A stretch of DNA of 64,000 nt. Origin: Elephas maximus indicus (Eukaryota; Chordata; Mammalia; Proboscidea; Elephantidae). The notes under the pieces are model-generated. The model was not told the origin of the DNA and ran no database searches. It worked only from the letters and a program-made list of their open reading frames with translations. A program made the translations under genes and the position numbers. Below are positions 1 through 11,770 of the stretch, in pieces. Position 1 is the first letter of the stretch. The number at the start of each line of letters is the position of its first letter. The DNA is taken from positions 30,682,001 to 30,746,000 of the forward strand of contig NC_064841.1 in assembly GCF_024166365.1 (NCBI RefSeq), written 5' to 3'.

Positions 1-535
1 GATTCTCCAGTTCAAAATGGCCAATACCAGTCCATTTTGGCTCACTAGTGCCTAGGATAGCGATGTTTATGCATTCCATTTCATTTTTGACAATTTTCAA
101 TTTTCCTAGATTCATACTTCGTACGTTCCAGGTTCCGATTATTAATGGATGTTTGCAGCTGTTCCTTCTCATTTTGAGTTGTGCCACATCAGCAAATGAA
201 GGTCCCGAAAGCTTTACTCCATCCACGTCATTAAGGCTGACTCTACTTTGAGGAGGCAGCTCTTCTCCAGTCATCTTTTGAGTGCCTTCCAACCTGGGGG
301 GCTCATCTTCCAGCATTATATCAGACAATGTCCTGCTGCTATTCATAAGGTTTTTACTGGCTAATGCTTTTCAGAAGTAGACTGCCAGGTCCTTCTTCCT
401 AGTCTGTCTTAGTCTGGAAGCTCAGCTGAAACCTGTCCTCCATGGGTGACCCTGCTGGTATCTGAATACCGGTGACATAGCTTCCAGCATCACAGCAACA
501 CACAAGCCCCCACAGTACGACAAACTGACAGACAC
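1..535 (-). mobile_element. RTE-type LINE, 5' end (5' UTR and endonuclease start), cut by the window edge
   Basis: Closely matches 7783-8378 in the same orientation. The reverse strand reads from a CTGTCAGTTTGTC 5' edge through a leader into the start of the apurinic-endonuclease-like domain. Reading frames are broken, so the copy is dead. The remainder lies before base 1. Confidence 0.7.
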
Positions 536-599
536 CAGCTGATAACTGATCTGATAACTCCGAAATTTAGGGCTTCAACTCTCCTTTTTCCCAAACTTC

Positions 600-835
600 A
601 TTCTTAGATCAATGGCCTGCTGGACATTTCATCTGAATGTTCCATCTCAAACATAACATGTTCAAAATAAAACCGTCTTGCCCTACCTTCCAAACCATGT
701 GCTCTTCTAAATCCCTACTGTTTTCTTTTGGTTTATTGAGTTGTTCAGGCCAGAAATCTGGAATCATCCTAGACTCTATCCTCTCTCTCTCCTATACAAT
801 CCATATTTGCATCCTTTAACTTCTTAGTCATTCTC
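600..835 (+). repeat. Old L2-like repeat fragment
   Basis: Sequence style resembles mammalian L2 body fragments (TCATCTGAATGTTCCATCTC and a downstream CTAGACTC stretch), similar in type to 47480-48240. Family assignment is from memory only. Confidence 0.35.
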
Positions 836-843
836 GTATCTTA

Positions 844-1047
844 TTGTTGTTGTTAGTTGACATCGAGATTCTGACTCATGGCAACCCCATGTGACAGAGT
901 AGAATGGCTCCATAGGTTTTTCAAGGCTGTGACCTTTCAGTAGCAGATCTCTAGGCCTGTCTTCTGAGGCACCTCTGGGTGGGTTCAAATCACTAAACTT
1001 TTGGTTAGTAGTTGAGTGCTTAACTGCTTGCACCACCTAGGGACTCC
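844..1047 (-). repeat. Afrotherian tRNA-derived SINE, third length class
   Basis: Begins with TTGTTGTTGTTAG (the reverse of a (CAA)n tail) and ends CCACCTAGGGACTCC, the reverse of the tRNA-derived head. The middle carries a GTGACCTTTCAG...AGGCACCTCTG segment shared only with 24642-24842, so these two belong to one subfamily. Confidence 0.8.
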
Positions 1048-1109
1048 CATCTACCCTATCTTAATACTTCATACCACCACCCTCATCCAGGCCAGAGATT
1101 ATAAAGGCT

Positions 1110-1560
1110 TAAGCTAACTGTGAAGCAGAAAGGCAATGTCTAGACTTCTTTTAAATACTTCAGTAAGTGAAAGGGCGTTTTGATACAGAGTGATTATATT
1201 TAGTGACTGATTATATGAGAGGACTGAGGATGACTGAGTTTCTAGCTGGGTTGATCGTGACTTGAGTTCAGTAAGGGAACTAGCCCCACAGGGATGGAGA
1301 GTAAAATTCCATTTTGGATATGTTGATGTTGAGGTGCCTGTGGAACTTAGGTCCAGGATGGGAGTTAAGGCAGGAGAAAAAGATTTAGAGTCACAGTTGA
1401 GCCAAGGAAATGAAGGCAATCACTCGAGAGAGTGTAAAATGTGAGAATGGAATTTTGGGAGCACCAACATTTAAGAAGCAGACCGAGGTGAAGGAGTGGT
1501 CAAAAGTAGAGAAGAACCGAGCAAAGCTGATTCCTAGATGCTGAGGAAAGAGAGATTTTT
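1110..1560 (+). repeat. Old mammalian interspersed repeat, same type as 49752-50660
   Basis: Contains GATATGTTGATGTTGAGGTG, AACTTAGGTCCAGGATGGG and AGGAGTGGTCA-type segments also seen in the 49.8-50.7 kb repeat (GAGATGCCTAATGGCCATCC, AATTGGAGTTCAGGGGAGAG). I cannot name the family securely. Confidence 0.4.
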
Positions 1561-2168
1561 AAGAAAGTAGGAGGTGGGGAATTGGGTGGCTAATGGTGAT
1601 GAATGGTGCAGTGATAATGTGCGATAAAGACTACAAAGAGATCATTTGGCTTAACAGTTGGGAGAGGTTGTATTCATCCAAATACCCTCCTATTTGGGAG
1701 ATGCTAAGTCTCACTAAAAAAGAGATGGGGATAAATAATTCATCCTCCTGACAACTGAGTGAGAGGTCAGATTCCTGATCCAAGAGTGATAATCTTACTC
1801 AGGACCTTGATTCTTGAAAGATTGATGCAAAAATCTGGAGCAGTGAGATCAATCTTGGCAGAGGAGAGGTGGGAAGATTCAATGGCATCGAAGACCTGAG
1901 TACCCTGTTCTTCTGGCTGGGTCCTAGGCTTCCAGAAATTTCTTGGTTTGTCTTGTTTTCTAAGCTTGCTTTTCCAGCCTCCTCTTCAATCTTGGGAGCC
2001 ATCTGACATCCTTCCCCCTAAATGCCATTTCTGCTTCCTATAGCCAGAGTTGGTTCAGTTCTTTGCAACACAGAACTCTGAGACCTACGGAAATCTCAGC
2101 AGGAGTAATTTCAGAAGAATAATAGGTACAGAAACCAGCTTGCAAAGGAATAAGTTGAAGGGGAGAAT

Positions 2169-2640
2169 GTTGTTGTTGGGTGCTGTCAGGTCACTCCCAA
2201 ATCACAGCGACTCAATGTACAACAGAACGAAACACTGCCTAGTCCTGCGCCATCCTCACAACCATTGCTATGTTTGAGTCCATCGTTGCAGCCACTGTGT
2301 CAGTCCATCTCATTGAGGGTCTTCCTCTTTTTTTCTGACCTTACCAGGCTTGACGTCCTTCTCCAGGGACTGGTCCCTCCTGATAACATGGTCCAAAGCA
2401 CCATCCTTTCTTCCAAGGAGCTCTCTGGCTGTACTTCTTCCAAGACAGATTTGTTTGTTCTTCTGGAAGTCCATGGTATATTGAATAATCTTCACCAACA
2501 CCATAATTCAAAGGCATCAATTCTTCAGCCTGCCTTATTCATTGTTCAGCTCTCACATCCATCTGAGACGATTGAAAATATCATGGCTTGGGTCAGGCAC
2601 ACCTTAGTCCTCAAAGTGACATCTTTGCTTTTCAGCACTT
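2169..2640 (-). mobile_element. RTE LINE 3' end fragment
   Basis: Starts with the reversed (AAC)n tail and runs back into the C-terminal part of the RTE ORF (reverse-strand motif CLGRSTARELLGRKDGALDH, then VIRRDQSLEKD). It stops at 2640, where a second RTE 3' end begins in the same orientation, giving a head-to-tail pair. Confidence 0.85.
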
Positions 2641-4968
2641 TGTTGTTGTTGTTGTTAGGTGCTGTCCAGTCGATTCTGACTCATAGTGACCCTATGCACA
2701 ATAGAACAAAACACCGTGCCATCGTCACAATTGTTGCTATGCTTGAGCCCATTGTTGCAGCCACTGGATCAATCCATCTCATTGAGGGTCTTCCTCTTTT
2801 TTGCTGACCCTCTACCAAGCATGATGTCCTTCTCCAGGGACTGGTTCCTCCTGATAACATGTCCAAAGTATGTGAGAGGTAGTCTCACCATCCTTGCTTC
2901 TAAGAAGTATTCTGGTTGTACTTCTTCCAAGACAGATTTGTTTGTTCCTTTGGCAGTCCATGGTATGTTCACTACTCTTTGCCAACACCACAATTCAAAG
3001 GCGTCAATTCTTCTTCAGTCTTCTTTATTCATCATCCAGCTTTTGCATGAGGCAACTGAAATCACCATGGCTTCAACATTTTAAAGAGGTCTTTTGCAGC
3101 AGATTTGCCCAATGCAATACGTCGTTTGATTACTTGACTGTTGCTTCCATGGGCATTGATTGTGGATCCAAGTAAAATGAAATGCTTTACAACTTCAATT
3201 TTTTTTCTCCATTTATCATGATTTTGCTTATTGGTTCAGTTGTAAGGATTTTTGTTTCTTTTTATGATAAAAGTAATCCATACTGAAGGCTGCAGTTTTG
3301 ATCTTCATCAGTAAGTGCTTCAAGTCCTCTTCATTTTCAGCAAGAAAGATTGTGTCATCTGCATAATGCAGGTTGTTAATGAGTCTTCCTCCAATCCCGA
3401 CGTCCTGTTCTTCTTCATATACTCTGGCTTCTTGGATTATTTGCTCAGCATACAGATTGAATAAGTATGGTGAAAAGATACAGCCCTCACCCACACCTTA
3501 TCTGATTTTAAACCAGTATCCCCTTGTTCTGTTTGAACCACTGCTTCTTGGTCTGTTTACAGGTTCCGTAGGAGCACAGTTGATTGTTCTGGAATCCCCA
3601 TTCTTTGCAAGCTGTCCATAATATGTTATGATCCACACAGTCAAGTGCCTTTGAATAGTCAACAAAACACAGGTAAACATCTTTCTGGCATTCTCTGCTT
3701 TCAACCAAGACCCATCTGAGGTCAGCAATGATATTCCTTGTTCCATGTCCTCTTCTGAATCCAGCTTGAATTTCTGACAGTTTCCTGTCAATGTACCGCT
3801 GCAACTGTTTTTGAATTACCTTCAGTAAAATTTTACTTGTGTGTGATATTAATGGTGTTGTTTGATAATTTCCACACTCTGCTGGATCACCTTTCTTTGG
3901 AATGGGCACAAATACGGATCTCTTCCAACAGATTGGCCAGATAGCTGTCTTCCAAATTTCTTGGCATAGACACGTGAGCATATCCAGCGCTGCATCTGCT
4001 TGTTGAAACATCTCAATCAGTATTCCGTCAGTTCCTGGAGCCTTGTTTATCACCAATGGCTTCAGTGCAGCTTGGACTTCTCCCTTCAGTACAACTGGTT
4101 CTTGATCATATGCTACCCCTTGAGATGCTTGGATATCAACCAGTTCTTTTTGGTAAAGTGACTCTGTGTATTCCTTCCATCTACTTTTGATGCTTCCTGT
4201 GTCGTTTAATATTTTCCCCATAGAATCCTTCAATATTGCAACTTGAGGCTGGAATTTTTTCCGCAGTTCTTTCAGTTTGAGAAATGTCAAAGCTGTCCTT
4301 CCCTTTCGGTTTTCTAACTCCAGGTCTCTGCACATTTCATTATAATACTTTGTCTTCTCGAGCTGCCCTTTGAACTCTTCTGTTCAGCTTTTTTACTTCA
4401 TCATTTCTTCCATTCACTTTAGAGTCTCTTCTGGCATCCATTTTTGTCGTTTCTTTCTTTCCTGTCTTTTTAATGACCTTTTGCTTTCTTCATGTGTTAC
4501 ATCCTTCATGTCATCCCACAGCTCTTCTGGTCTCCTATCATTAGTCAAATCAATGCATGGGATTATCTCTAAATTCAGGTGTGATATACTCAAGGTCGTA
4601 TTTTGGTTCCTGTGGACTTGTTTTGATTTTCTTCAGCTTCAACTTCAGCTTGCATCTGAGAAATTGATGGTCTGTTCTGCAGTTGGCTCCTGGCCTTGTT
4701 CTGACTGATGATATAGAGCTTTTCCATTGTCTCTTTCCAAAGGTGTAGTCTATTTAATTCCTGTGTTTTCCCTCTGGTGAGGTTCACGTGTATAGTCATC
4801 ATTTATGTTGTTGAAAAAAGGTATTTGCTATGAATAAATCTTTCGTCTTGCAAAATTCTGTCTTGCAATCTCTGGCATTGTTTCTATCACCAAGGCCATA
4901 TTTTCCAACTACAGATCAGTCTTTGTTTCCAACTTTTGAATTCCAGTAAACAGTAATTCTCGATGCAT

Positions 4969-7599
4969 CTTTTTTTTTTTTTTCCTCCATGCTGTATTTT
5001 TGGGTTTCTTTATTATAGCAGCTTAGCTATGATAAAATATCTAATATTTTTTTAATGGGCTATCATCATTTACTTATTTATTTTTATTGTGCTTTAGGCA
5101 AAAGTTTATAGACCAAGTTAATTTCTAATTAAACACTTAACATACAAATTATTTTGTGACATTGGTTTCCAACGCAAGGATGTGTCAACACTGTTCCCTT
5201 CTCTACCCAGGTTCCCTGTTTCCATTCGTTCAGTTTTCCTATCCCTTCGTGCCTTCTTGTCTTTGCTTGTGGGCTGGTGTGCCCATTCATCTTGTATACA
5301 TGATTGAACTATGAAGCATGACTGTCACGTGTGTTATTGTTGTCCCTATAGACCAATCTAATCTTTGGCTGAAGGGTGAACCTCAGGAGTGACTTCAGTA
5401 CCGCATTAAAATGGTGTCCAGGGGCCATATTCTTGGGGTTTTTCCAGTCTCTGTTAGACGAGCAAGCCTTGTGTTTGTATATGTGTGTGTGTGAATTTGA
5501 ATTTTGTTCTATGTTTTTCTCCCTCTCTGTTCAGAACCCTCTATTGTGATCCCTGCCAGAGCAGTCAGTGGTGGTAACCAGGCACCATCTAATTGTTCTG
5601 GGTTCAGTCTGGTGGAGGCTGTGGTAGTTGTGGTCCATTAGTCCTTTGGACTAATCTTTCCCTGTGTCTTTGGTTGTCTTCATCCTCCTTTGCTCCAGCC
5701 GGGATGGAACCAGTAGATGCATCTTAGATGGCCACTCGAAGGCTTTTAAGATCCCAGATCCTACTCACCACAGTCAAATGTAGAACATTTTCTTTATAGA
5801 CTATGCTATGCCAGTTGAGCTAGTTGTCCCCCAAGACCATGGTCGCCAGCCCTCAGCGCAGTAGCTCTGTCCCTCAGGGCTTTTGGTCATGTCTGTGAAG
5901 CTTCTATGACTTTGCCCTGGTCAAGTTGTGCTGACTTTCCAAGTTTTGTGTACTGTCTTACGCTTTACCAAAGTTACCTCTTATCTAGTGTCTAGTTAGT
6001 GTTTTTCCCTGCCCACTCCTCCCCTCACTCATAACTATCAAAGATTGTTTCTTTCTGTGTGGAAACATTTTCATGTGTTTTTATAATAGTGGTCTCATAC
6101 AGTAATTGTCCTTTTATGACTAACTTATTTCATTCAGCATAACGCCCTCCAGATTCATCCATGTTGTGAGATGTTTCGCAGATTCATCATTGTTCTTTAT
6201 CGTTGTGAAGTATTTCACTGTGTGTATGTACATAAAAAAAAAAAAATGTTTTATGTACATAGTTTATCCATTAATCTATTGATGGACATTTAGGTTGTTT
6301 CCATCTTTTTGCTATTGTGAATAATGCTGCAATGAACATGGGTGTGCTTATGTCTCTTTGTGTGGTGGCTCTTACTTCTCTTGGAGTGGGATTGCTGGAT
6401 CATATGGTATTTCTATTTCTAGCTTTCTAAGGAAGCGCCATATCGTTTTTCAAAATGGTTTTATCTTATTGCATTCCTACCAGCAGTGCATAAGAGTTCC
6501 AGTCTCCCCACAACCTCTTCACCATTTGTTATTTTCTGTTTTTTTTTTTCATTTGTGCCAGTAACGTTGGGGTGAGATGGTAACTCAATGCATTTTGACT
6601 TGCATTTCTCTAATGGTTAGCAATCACAAGCATTTCCTCATTTGTCTGTTAGCTGCCTGAATATCTGCTTTGGTGAAGTGTCTGTTCATATTCTTTGCCC
6701 ATTTTTTAATTGGGTTATTTGTCTTTTTGTTGTAGGGGTGTTGGATTTCCCTACAGATTTTAGAGGTTAGACCTTTGTCGGATTTGTCATAGCAAATTTT
6801 TTTTTCCCAGTCTGTAGGTTCTCTTTTCACTCTTTTGGTAAAGTCCTTTGATGAGCATAAGTGTTTAATTTTTAGAAGATCCCAGTTATCTAGCTTACCT
6901 TCTGGTGTTTGTGTACTGTTAGTTATGGTTTATAACCTATTTATGCCATGTATTAGGGTCCCTAATATATTAGGAGAGCTGGTGGCACAGTGGTTGAGAG
7001 CAATGGCTGCTAGCCAAAGGTCAGCAGTTCAAATCTGACAGCCACTTCTTGGAAACCCTGTGGGTCACTTCTACCCTGTCCTATAGGGTCACTATGAGTT
7101 GGAATTGACAGCACCAGTTTTTTTTTTTTTACTAGGGCCCCTAGCATTGACCCTGTTTTTTCTTTGGTTTTATATTTAGGTCTTTGATCCATTTTGAATT
7201 AGTTTTTGTGTATAGTGTGAGGTATGGGTCCTGTTTCCTTTTTTTAAAGATAGATATCCAGTCTTGTCGGCCCCATTTGTCAAAAAGACTGCCTTTCCCC
7301 ACTTAATAGACTTTGGGCCTTTGTCAAAGATCAGGTGGCTGTAGGTAGGTAGATTTACATCTGGGTTCTTGATTCTGTTCCATTTGTCAGTGTGTCTGTC
7401 ATTTACCAGTACCAGGATATTTTGGCTACCGTAGCTGTATAATTCTGAGATCAGGTAGTGCAAGGCCTCCTATTTTGCCATTCTTCTTCAATAATGCCTT
7501 GTTTATCTGGGACCTCTCGTCTTTCCATATAAAGTTAAAGATTCTTTTTACCACCTGGTTAACGAATGCTGTTGGCATTTGGATTTGGGTATCAATGCA
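4969..7599 (-). mobile_element. L1 LINE, 5'-truncated, inserted in the RTE copy
   Basis: The reverse strand reads L1 ORF2 C-terminus fragments ([38 protein letters not shown], then QAANRQMRKCL) followed by a roughly 1.2-kb 3' UTR ending in a T tract at 4969-4983. The flanking duplications TCTCGATGCAT (4958-4968) and TCTCGATTGCAT (7600-7611) show a true insertion into the older RTE. A SINE (6965-7132) later entered it. Confidence 0.9.
6965..7132 (+). repeat. Afrotherian tRNA-derived SINE inside the L1
   Basis: Short class. The head is GGTGGCACAGTGGTTGAGAG, the B box is near CAGCAGTTCAAATC, and the tail GAGTTGGAATTGACAGCACC is followed by T11. The duplications TAGGGTCCCTA (6954-6964) and TAGGGCCCCTA (7133-7143) bracket it. 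Confidence 0.9.
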
Positions 7600-8739
7600 T
7601 CTCGATTGCATGTTTGATCAATTTCAGACTGCAGAAGTTGGTAAAAATCTTCAATTTCTTCATCTTTGGCATTAGTGGTTGGGGTGTAAATTTGAATATT
7701 AACTGGTCTTCCTTGTAGGTATATAGATATTATCCTGTCACTGCCAGTGTTGTACTTCAGGATATATCTTGAAATGTTCTTTTCATTTCAAGGCGTCAAT
7801 GCATGTGATGCCATTCCTCTTCAATTTGTCATTCCTGGCATAGTAGACCATATGATTGTATGATTCAAAATGGCCAATACCAGCACATTTCAGCTCACTA
7901 ATGCCTAGGATATCAGTCTTTAAGTGCTCCATTTCATTTTTGACAGTTTCCAATTTCCTAGATTCATACTTCATGCATTCCACATTCCGATTATTAATGG
8001 ATTTTGGAGTTGTTTCTTCTCATTTTGAGTTGTGCCACATAAGCAAATAAAGGTCCTGAAAGCTTGACTCCATCCACGTCATTAAGGTCGACTCTACTTT
8101 GAGGAGGCAGCTCTTCCCCAGTCATATTTTGAGTGCCTTCCAACCTGAGGGGCTCATCTTTCAACAATGTATCAGACAATGTCCCGCTGCTATTCATGAG
8201 GTTTTCACTTCTAATATTTTGAGAAGTAGACCCCCAGGTCCTACTTTCTAGTATGTCTTAGTCTGGAAGCTCTGCTGAAACCTGTCCACCATGGGTGGCC
8301 CTGCTGGTATTTGGAACATTGGTGGCATAGCTTTCAGTATCACAACACACAAGCCACCAAAGTACAACAAACTGACAGATGAGTCAACTGGAGAATAAGA
8401 ATCCTTGAAAAAGATGAGGAGTGAAGGGAAAGACACTTTATCTCAAGATACTTGAGAAAAGAGCAAGATGAATGAAATTAGTTCTTGGAAAAGAGAAGTT
8501 CGAGCACATTTGTAGGCTAATGGACAGAAACCAGTGGAAGAAGCCACTGGAGTACATTCTTCCCTCACCATGACATTTAAGGTATCCTGAGATACGATTC
8601 CCGCATGGCTTTCTAGATTCAATTCCTAATATTCCCTATGATTAAGCCAACCAGGACACTTACTATTTCCCACAAAACACCCATTGTCTGCTTTTCCTTT
8701 CTCTATTCTTTTTTTTAAACTCATGATATAGGCTTGGAC

Positions 8740-9045
8740 TGGAAGATTTTCATACATCATCCTATTCATCCCACTGGTCCTCCAAAGGCTCAAACACCAT
8801 CTTAAAGCCTTTTACTGATCCCTCGTGTGGGCATGATTTCCTCTGACTTCAGAATATCCAAAGCACCTCGTATCTTTCTTACCATCTCTAATCAGATTGT
8901 GCCTTGAATTATAGTTGCTTGTATACTGGTCTTACTCTCTCTCTTTTAAATGTGAGCTCCTTGATGGCTGGAGTTGTCTTCCCTGCAACGCTCACACAAC
9001 ACAAGGATTTGCACACAGGAATTGCTCAGCAAATACTAGTTGAAT
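8740..9045 (+). repeat. Old L2-like 3' end
   Basis: Typical features of an L2 terminus: TGTGAGCTCCTTGATGGCTG, then TTGCTCAGCAAATACTAGTTGAAT. Assigned from family knowledge. Confidence 0.45.
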
Positions 9046-9611
9046 TCCCAGTGAAAAGAACAGAAAAAGTTTAATAAGGTTTGAAGTACAATGATCAGAG
9101 AATTCACTGGAAATTATTCTTCTAACAAGAAATACACCCTCAGTGGATAATGGTGGCTGTTTATCCAATGCTGGATTATGAAGTAGCACTTGGAGCCCCA
9201 TCTCTGGGACACCTCATTCATCTGTGTAGTTCTCTCACCCAACCAGAATGCGATTAATCATCTGTGCAAAGAAAATGAAGGAATGACTGCTGCACACACT
9301 ATGGATCTTACAATGTTGAGAGAAAGAAGCTGGACACAAAAGAGTATATGATATGATTCCATTCACATGAAGTTCAAAAACAGGCAAAACGAATCCATGT
9401 TGTCATAGATGAGGATAGAGGAGAGGGGAAGAATCAGGTGGCTGAGAGGGGGCCCGAGAGGTTTCTAGGTGTTGGTGTGAGTGATGGCTCTGTGAGTGTG
9501 TTCATTTTGTGACAGATAATTCATTGACTCTGACACTTATGATTTATACACTTTCCTGTGGGTATGTTACACTTTATTTCAAAAAATTCACTGTGCATGT
9601 GTCATGCCCTA

Positions 9612-9932
9612 AACAGACTGTTGTTGGCCCCTGACTCATGGTGACCCCATGGTGCCCAGTCCTGTGCCATCCCCATGATTGGTTGGGGATTGAATGGTTG
9701 TGATCCATGTAGTTGCCATTGGCTGGTTTTGGGAAGTAGTTCACCAGGCCTTTCTTCCTCATTCATTTTAGCCTGGAAGCTCCACTGAAACTCGTTCAGC
9801 ATCATAGCAACATGAAAGCCTCCACTGATGGATGGGTGATGGTTGCATGTGAGGTCCAGTAGTTGGGAATCAAACCCATATCTTCCACATGGAAGGCACG
9901 AATTCTACCACTGAACCACCACTGTCCCCAAA
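9612..9932 (-). repeat. Composite SINE: tRNA-Gly-type head, RTE 5'-derived body, RTE 3' tail
   Basis: On the reverse strand the head reads GGTGGTTCAGTGGTAGAAT with a B box GGTTTGATTCC, matching a glycine tRNA through A box, anticodon loop (CTTCCAT) and B box. The body (GCTATGATGCTG, CAGTGGAGCTTCCAGGCTAA) resembles the RTE 5' UTR seen at 8200-8378. The end (GGTCACCATGAGTCAGGGGC) is the RTE/SINE tail. It may be a catalogued paenungulate SINE; I could not check. Confidence 0.7.
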
Positions 9933-10073
9933 CAGACTGCAACGGAGGACAAAAATCAATTAGGTGTTCCATATTCTTAACTTTGAGCTTTAGTAAATGT
10001 TTTAATGAAACAAAATCAGCAGCATGTATATTTCTTAATTAGTTATTCAATTAAGCTGTACTAGTAGCAGAAT

Positions 10074-10239
10074 GGAAACCCTGGTGGCGTAGTGGTTAAG
10101 AGCTACAGCTGCTAACCATAAAGGTTGGCAGTTTGAATCCACCAGGTGCTCTTTGGAAACCCTATGGGGTAGTTCTACTCTGCCCTGTAGGGTCACTATG
10201 AGTCAGAATTGACTCCATGGCAGTGAGTTTTAGAGAGTG
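10074..10239 (+). repeat. Afrotherian tRNA-derived SINE
   Basis: Short class, with all modules from GGAAACCCTGGTGGCGTAGT to the GAATTGACTCCATGG tail. The duplications AGTAGCAGAAT (10063-10073) and AGTAGTAGAAT (10240-10250) flank it. Confidence 0.9.
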
Positions 10240-10529
10240 AGTAGTAGAATATTAAAAGGCAACAGGAAGTTGGTCACACACAATGTTAAAGCAAACCACT
10301 CTCTAGCTGCACAGTTCCTAGCTGCCTTGATCTGCAGGGAGCTTACTGTTGCTACAGGAGGGACTGAGCTTATAGCAAAAATTTGTCTGGAAGTAAGAAC
10401 TACACGTTGTATCAAGGAAAAGCAGCCAACAGGAAGGACATGGAATTGTTCTCAGCAGCATAGAACAATGTCTTGTTGCTTCCTTTTTGTAATGTGCCAG
10501 GTAGGGTTAGGATAAACAAAATGAACATT

Positions 10530-10915
10530 TATTTTATTTTATTGTGCTTTAGGTGAAAGTTTACAATGCAGTTAGTTTCTCATTCAAAAATTTATACACA
10601 AATTGTTTTGTGACATTGGTTGCAATCCCTACAATGTGTCAGCACTCTCCCTCTTTCCCTTTCCACGCTGGGTTCCCCATGTCTATTCCTCCAGTTTTCC
10701 TGTCCCTTCCTGCCTTCTCATATTTGCTTTGGGGAGGTGTTGCCCATTTGGCGTTGTATACTCGATTGAACTAAGAAGCACGTTCCTCACGTGTGTTATT
10801 GTTTGTTTTATAGGTCTGTCTAATCTTTGGCTGAAAGGTGGACTTGGGAGTGGCTTCAGTTCTGAGTTCACAGTGTCTGGACAAAATGAGCATCTTGTTG
10901 AATTTTATTTTAAGA
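10530..10915 (-). mobile_element. L1 3' UTR fragment
   Basis: Shares the TTTTATTGTGCTTTAGGTGA start and later blocks (GTGACATTGGTTGCAATCCC; CTAATCTTTGGCTGAAAGGT) with the L1 3' UTR at 5080-5420. Confidence 0.8.
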
Positions 10916-10948
10916 AGGCTTAACTTTAACCATTGTAAGCACAAAATA

Positions 10949-11167
10949 GTACTAAGCCTCGTGTTTGTAAAAGCGCTATGGCTTAGTTGGTTAAAAGTCT
11001 TGGAAACCCTGGTGGTGTAGTGGTTAAGTGCTATGGCTGCTAACCAGGAGGTTGGCAGTTCGAATCTGCCAAGCACTCCTTGGTAACTCTATGGGGCAGT
11101 TCTACCCTGTCCTATGGGGTTGCTGTGAGTCGGAATCAACTCGATGGCAGTGGGTTCTGGTTTGGTT
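10949..11167 (+). repeat. Afrotherian SINE with a tRNA-Thr-like 5' extension
   Basis: The SINE proper starts near 11000 (TTGGAAACCCTGGTGG) and ends in GGTTCTGGTTTGG. The exact 13-bp duplication TAAGCACAAAATA lies at 10936-10948 and 11168-11180, so the inserted unit includes about 50 bp before the normal SINE head. That extra part contains GGCTTAGTTGGTTAAA (about 10980-10995), the A-box region of a threonine tRNA. Confidence 0.75.
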
Positions 11168-11439
11168 TAAGCACAAAATACTTAAGAGATAAATAGAATG
11201 TTTATTTGAGATTGTCCCAGATGTTACGGCTGTGCACTGGAAGCCTCTATAACAAAAGGGCCCAAGGGGTTTACTCTTCTTTTTTCCTTTCTGCTCTAAG
11301 TTTGTGGTTATTTTTCACTTGGATTTTTAAACTCCTACAGGGAAATTTCCCCTGTTTTGGAAAGTACCTGTTCATGATAAAAAGGAAACAGGGAATAAGA
11401 GGGGATGGCTGTAAAATCCCCGTTTGTTAGGCAAGTGCT

Positions 11440-11770
11440 ATCTTATCAGTCTTCTTTTGCCTCCCCACTCTCCTCTTCATATCTCTTTCTCTAAGCTCCA
11501 CAGCACTTGGTTTATATCTCTATGGCACTTATGTTCTGCTTTGTACTTTCTTATCCCCAGGCAGGCTGGAAGCTTTTAGATGGCAGAGATTGTAGCTTGT
11601 GCAATAGAAGATGGATCTCTTCCTGCATTATGTTTATGTGTGGGCACACAGTAGTTGCTTGCTCATTCCCTAGACTGTGAGCTACTTGGGGGCAGGGACT
11701 GTGGGCTCCTTATCTTTGTATTCTAATTGTTTGGAACATAGAAGGGCTCAGTAAATTGTTGCTAAATGAA
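11440..11770 (+). repeat. Old L2-like 3' end
   Basis: Contains GACTGTGAGCTACTTGGGGG, GGGACTGTGGGCTCC and GGGCTCAGTAAATTGTTGC, typical of an L2 terminus. Confidence 0.5.

Larger units (their letters stand above)
2641..8378 (-). mobile_element. RTE/BovB-type LINE, near full length, split by an L1 insertion
   Basis: The 3' tail is at 2641, the reverse transcriptase at about 3230-4335, the endonuclease part at 4840-4968 and 7600-7983, and the 5' UTR up to 8378. Reverse-strand motifs include WPICWKRSVFVPIPKKGDPA, EIQAGFRRGHGTRNIIADLR, LCFVDYSKALDCVDHNILW and the catalytic LHYADDTIF. These identify an RTE-clade non-LTR retrotransposon. Stops and frameshifts in every frame make it inactive. A later L1 (4969-7599) separates the endonuclease from the RT half, flanked by the target duplication TCTCGATGCAT. 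Confidence 0.9.

Noticed and set aside
3508..4335. 275-codon reverse-transcriptase-like frame as a host gene
   Set aside because: It is the RT domain of a dead RTE retrotransposon with broken flanking frames; listed as a mobile element.
9860..9932. Functional tRNA-Gly gene
   Set aside because: The acceptor stem does not close and the sequence continues into a SINE body; it is a SINE head.
10949..11000. tRNA-Thr gene
   Set aside because: Only the A-box half is present; no anticodon stem, B box or 3' end follows before the SINE starts.
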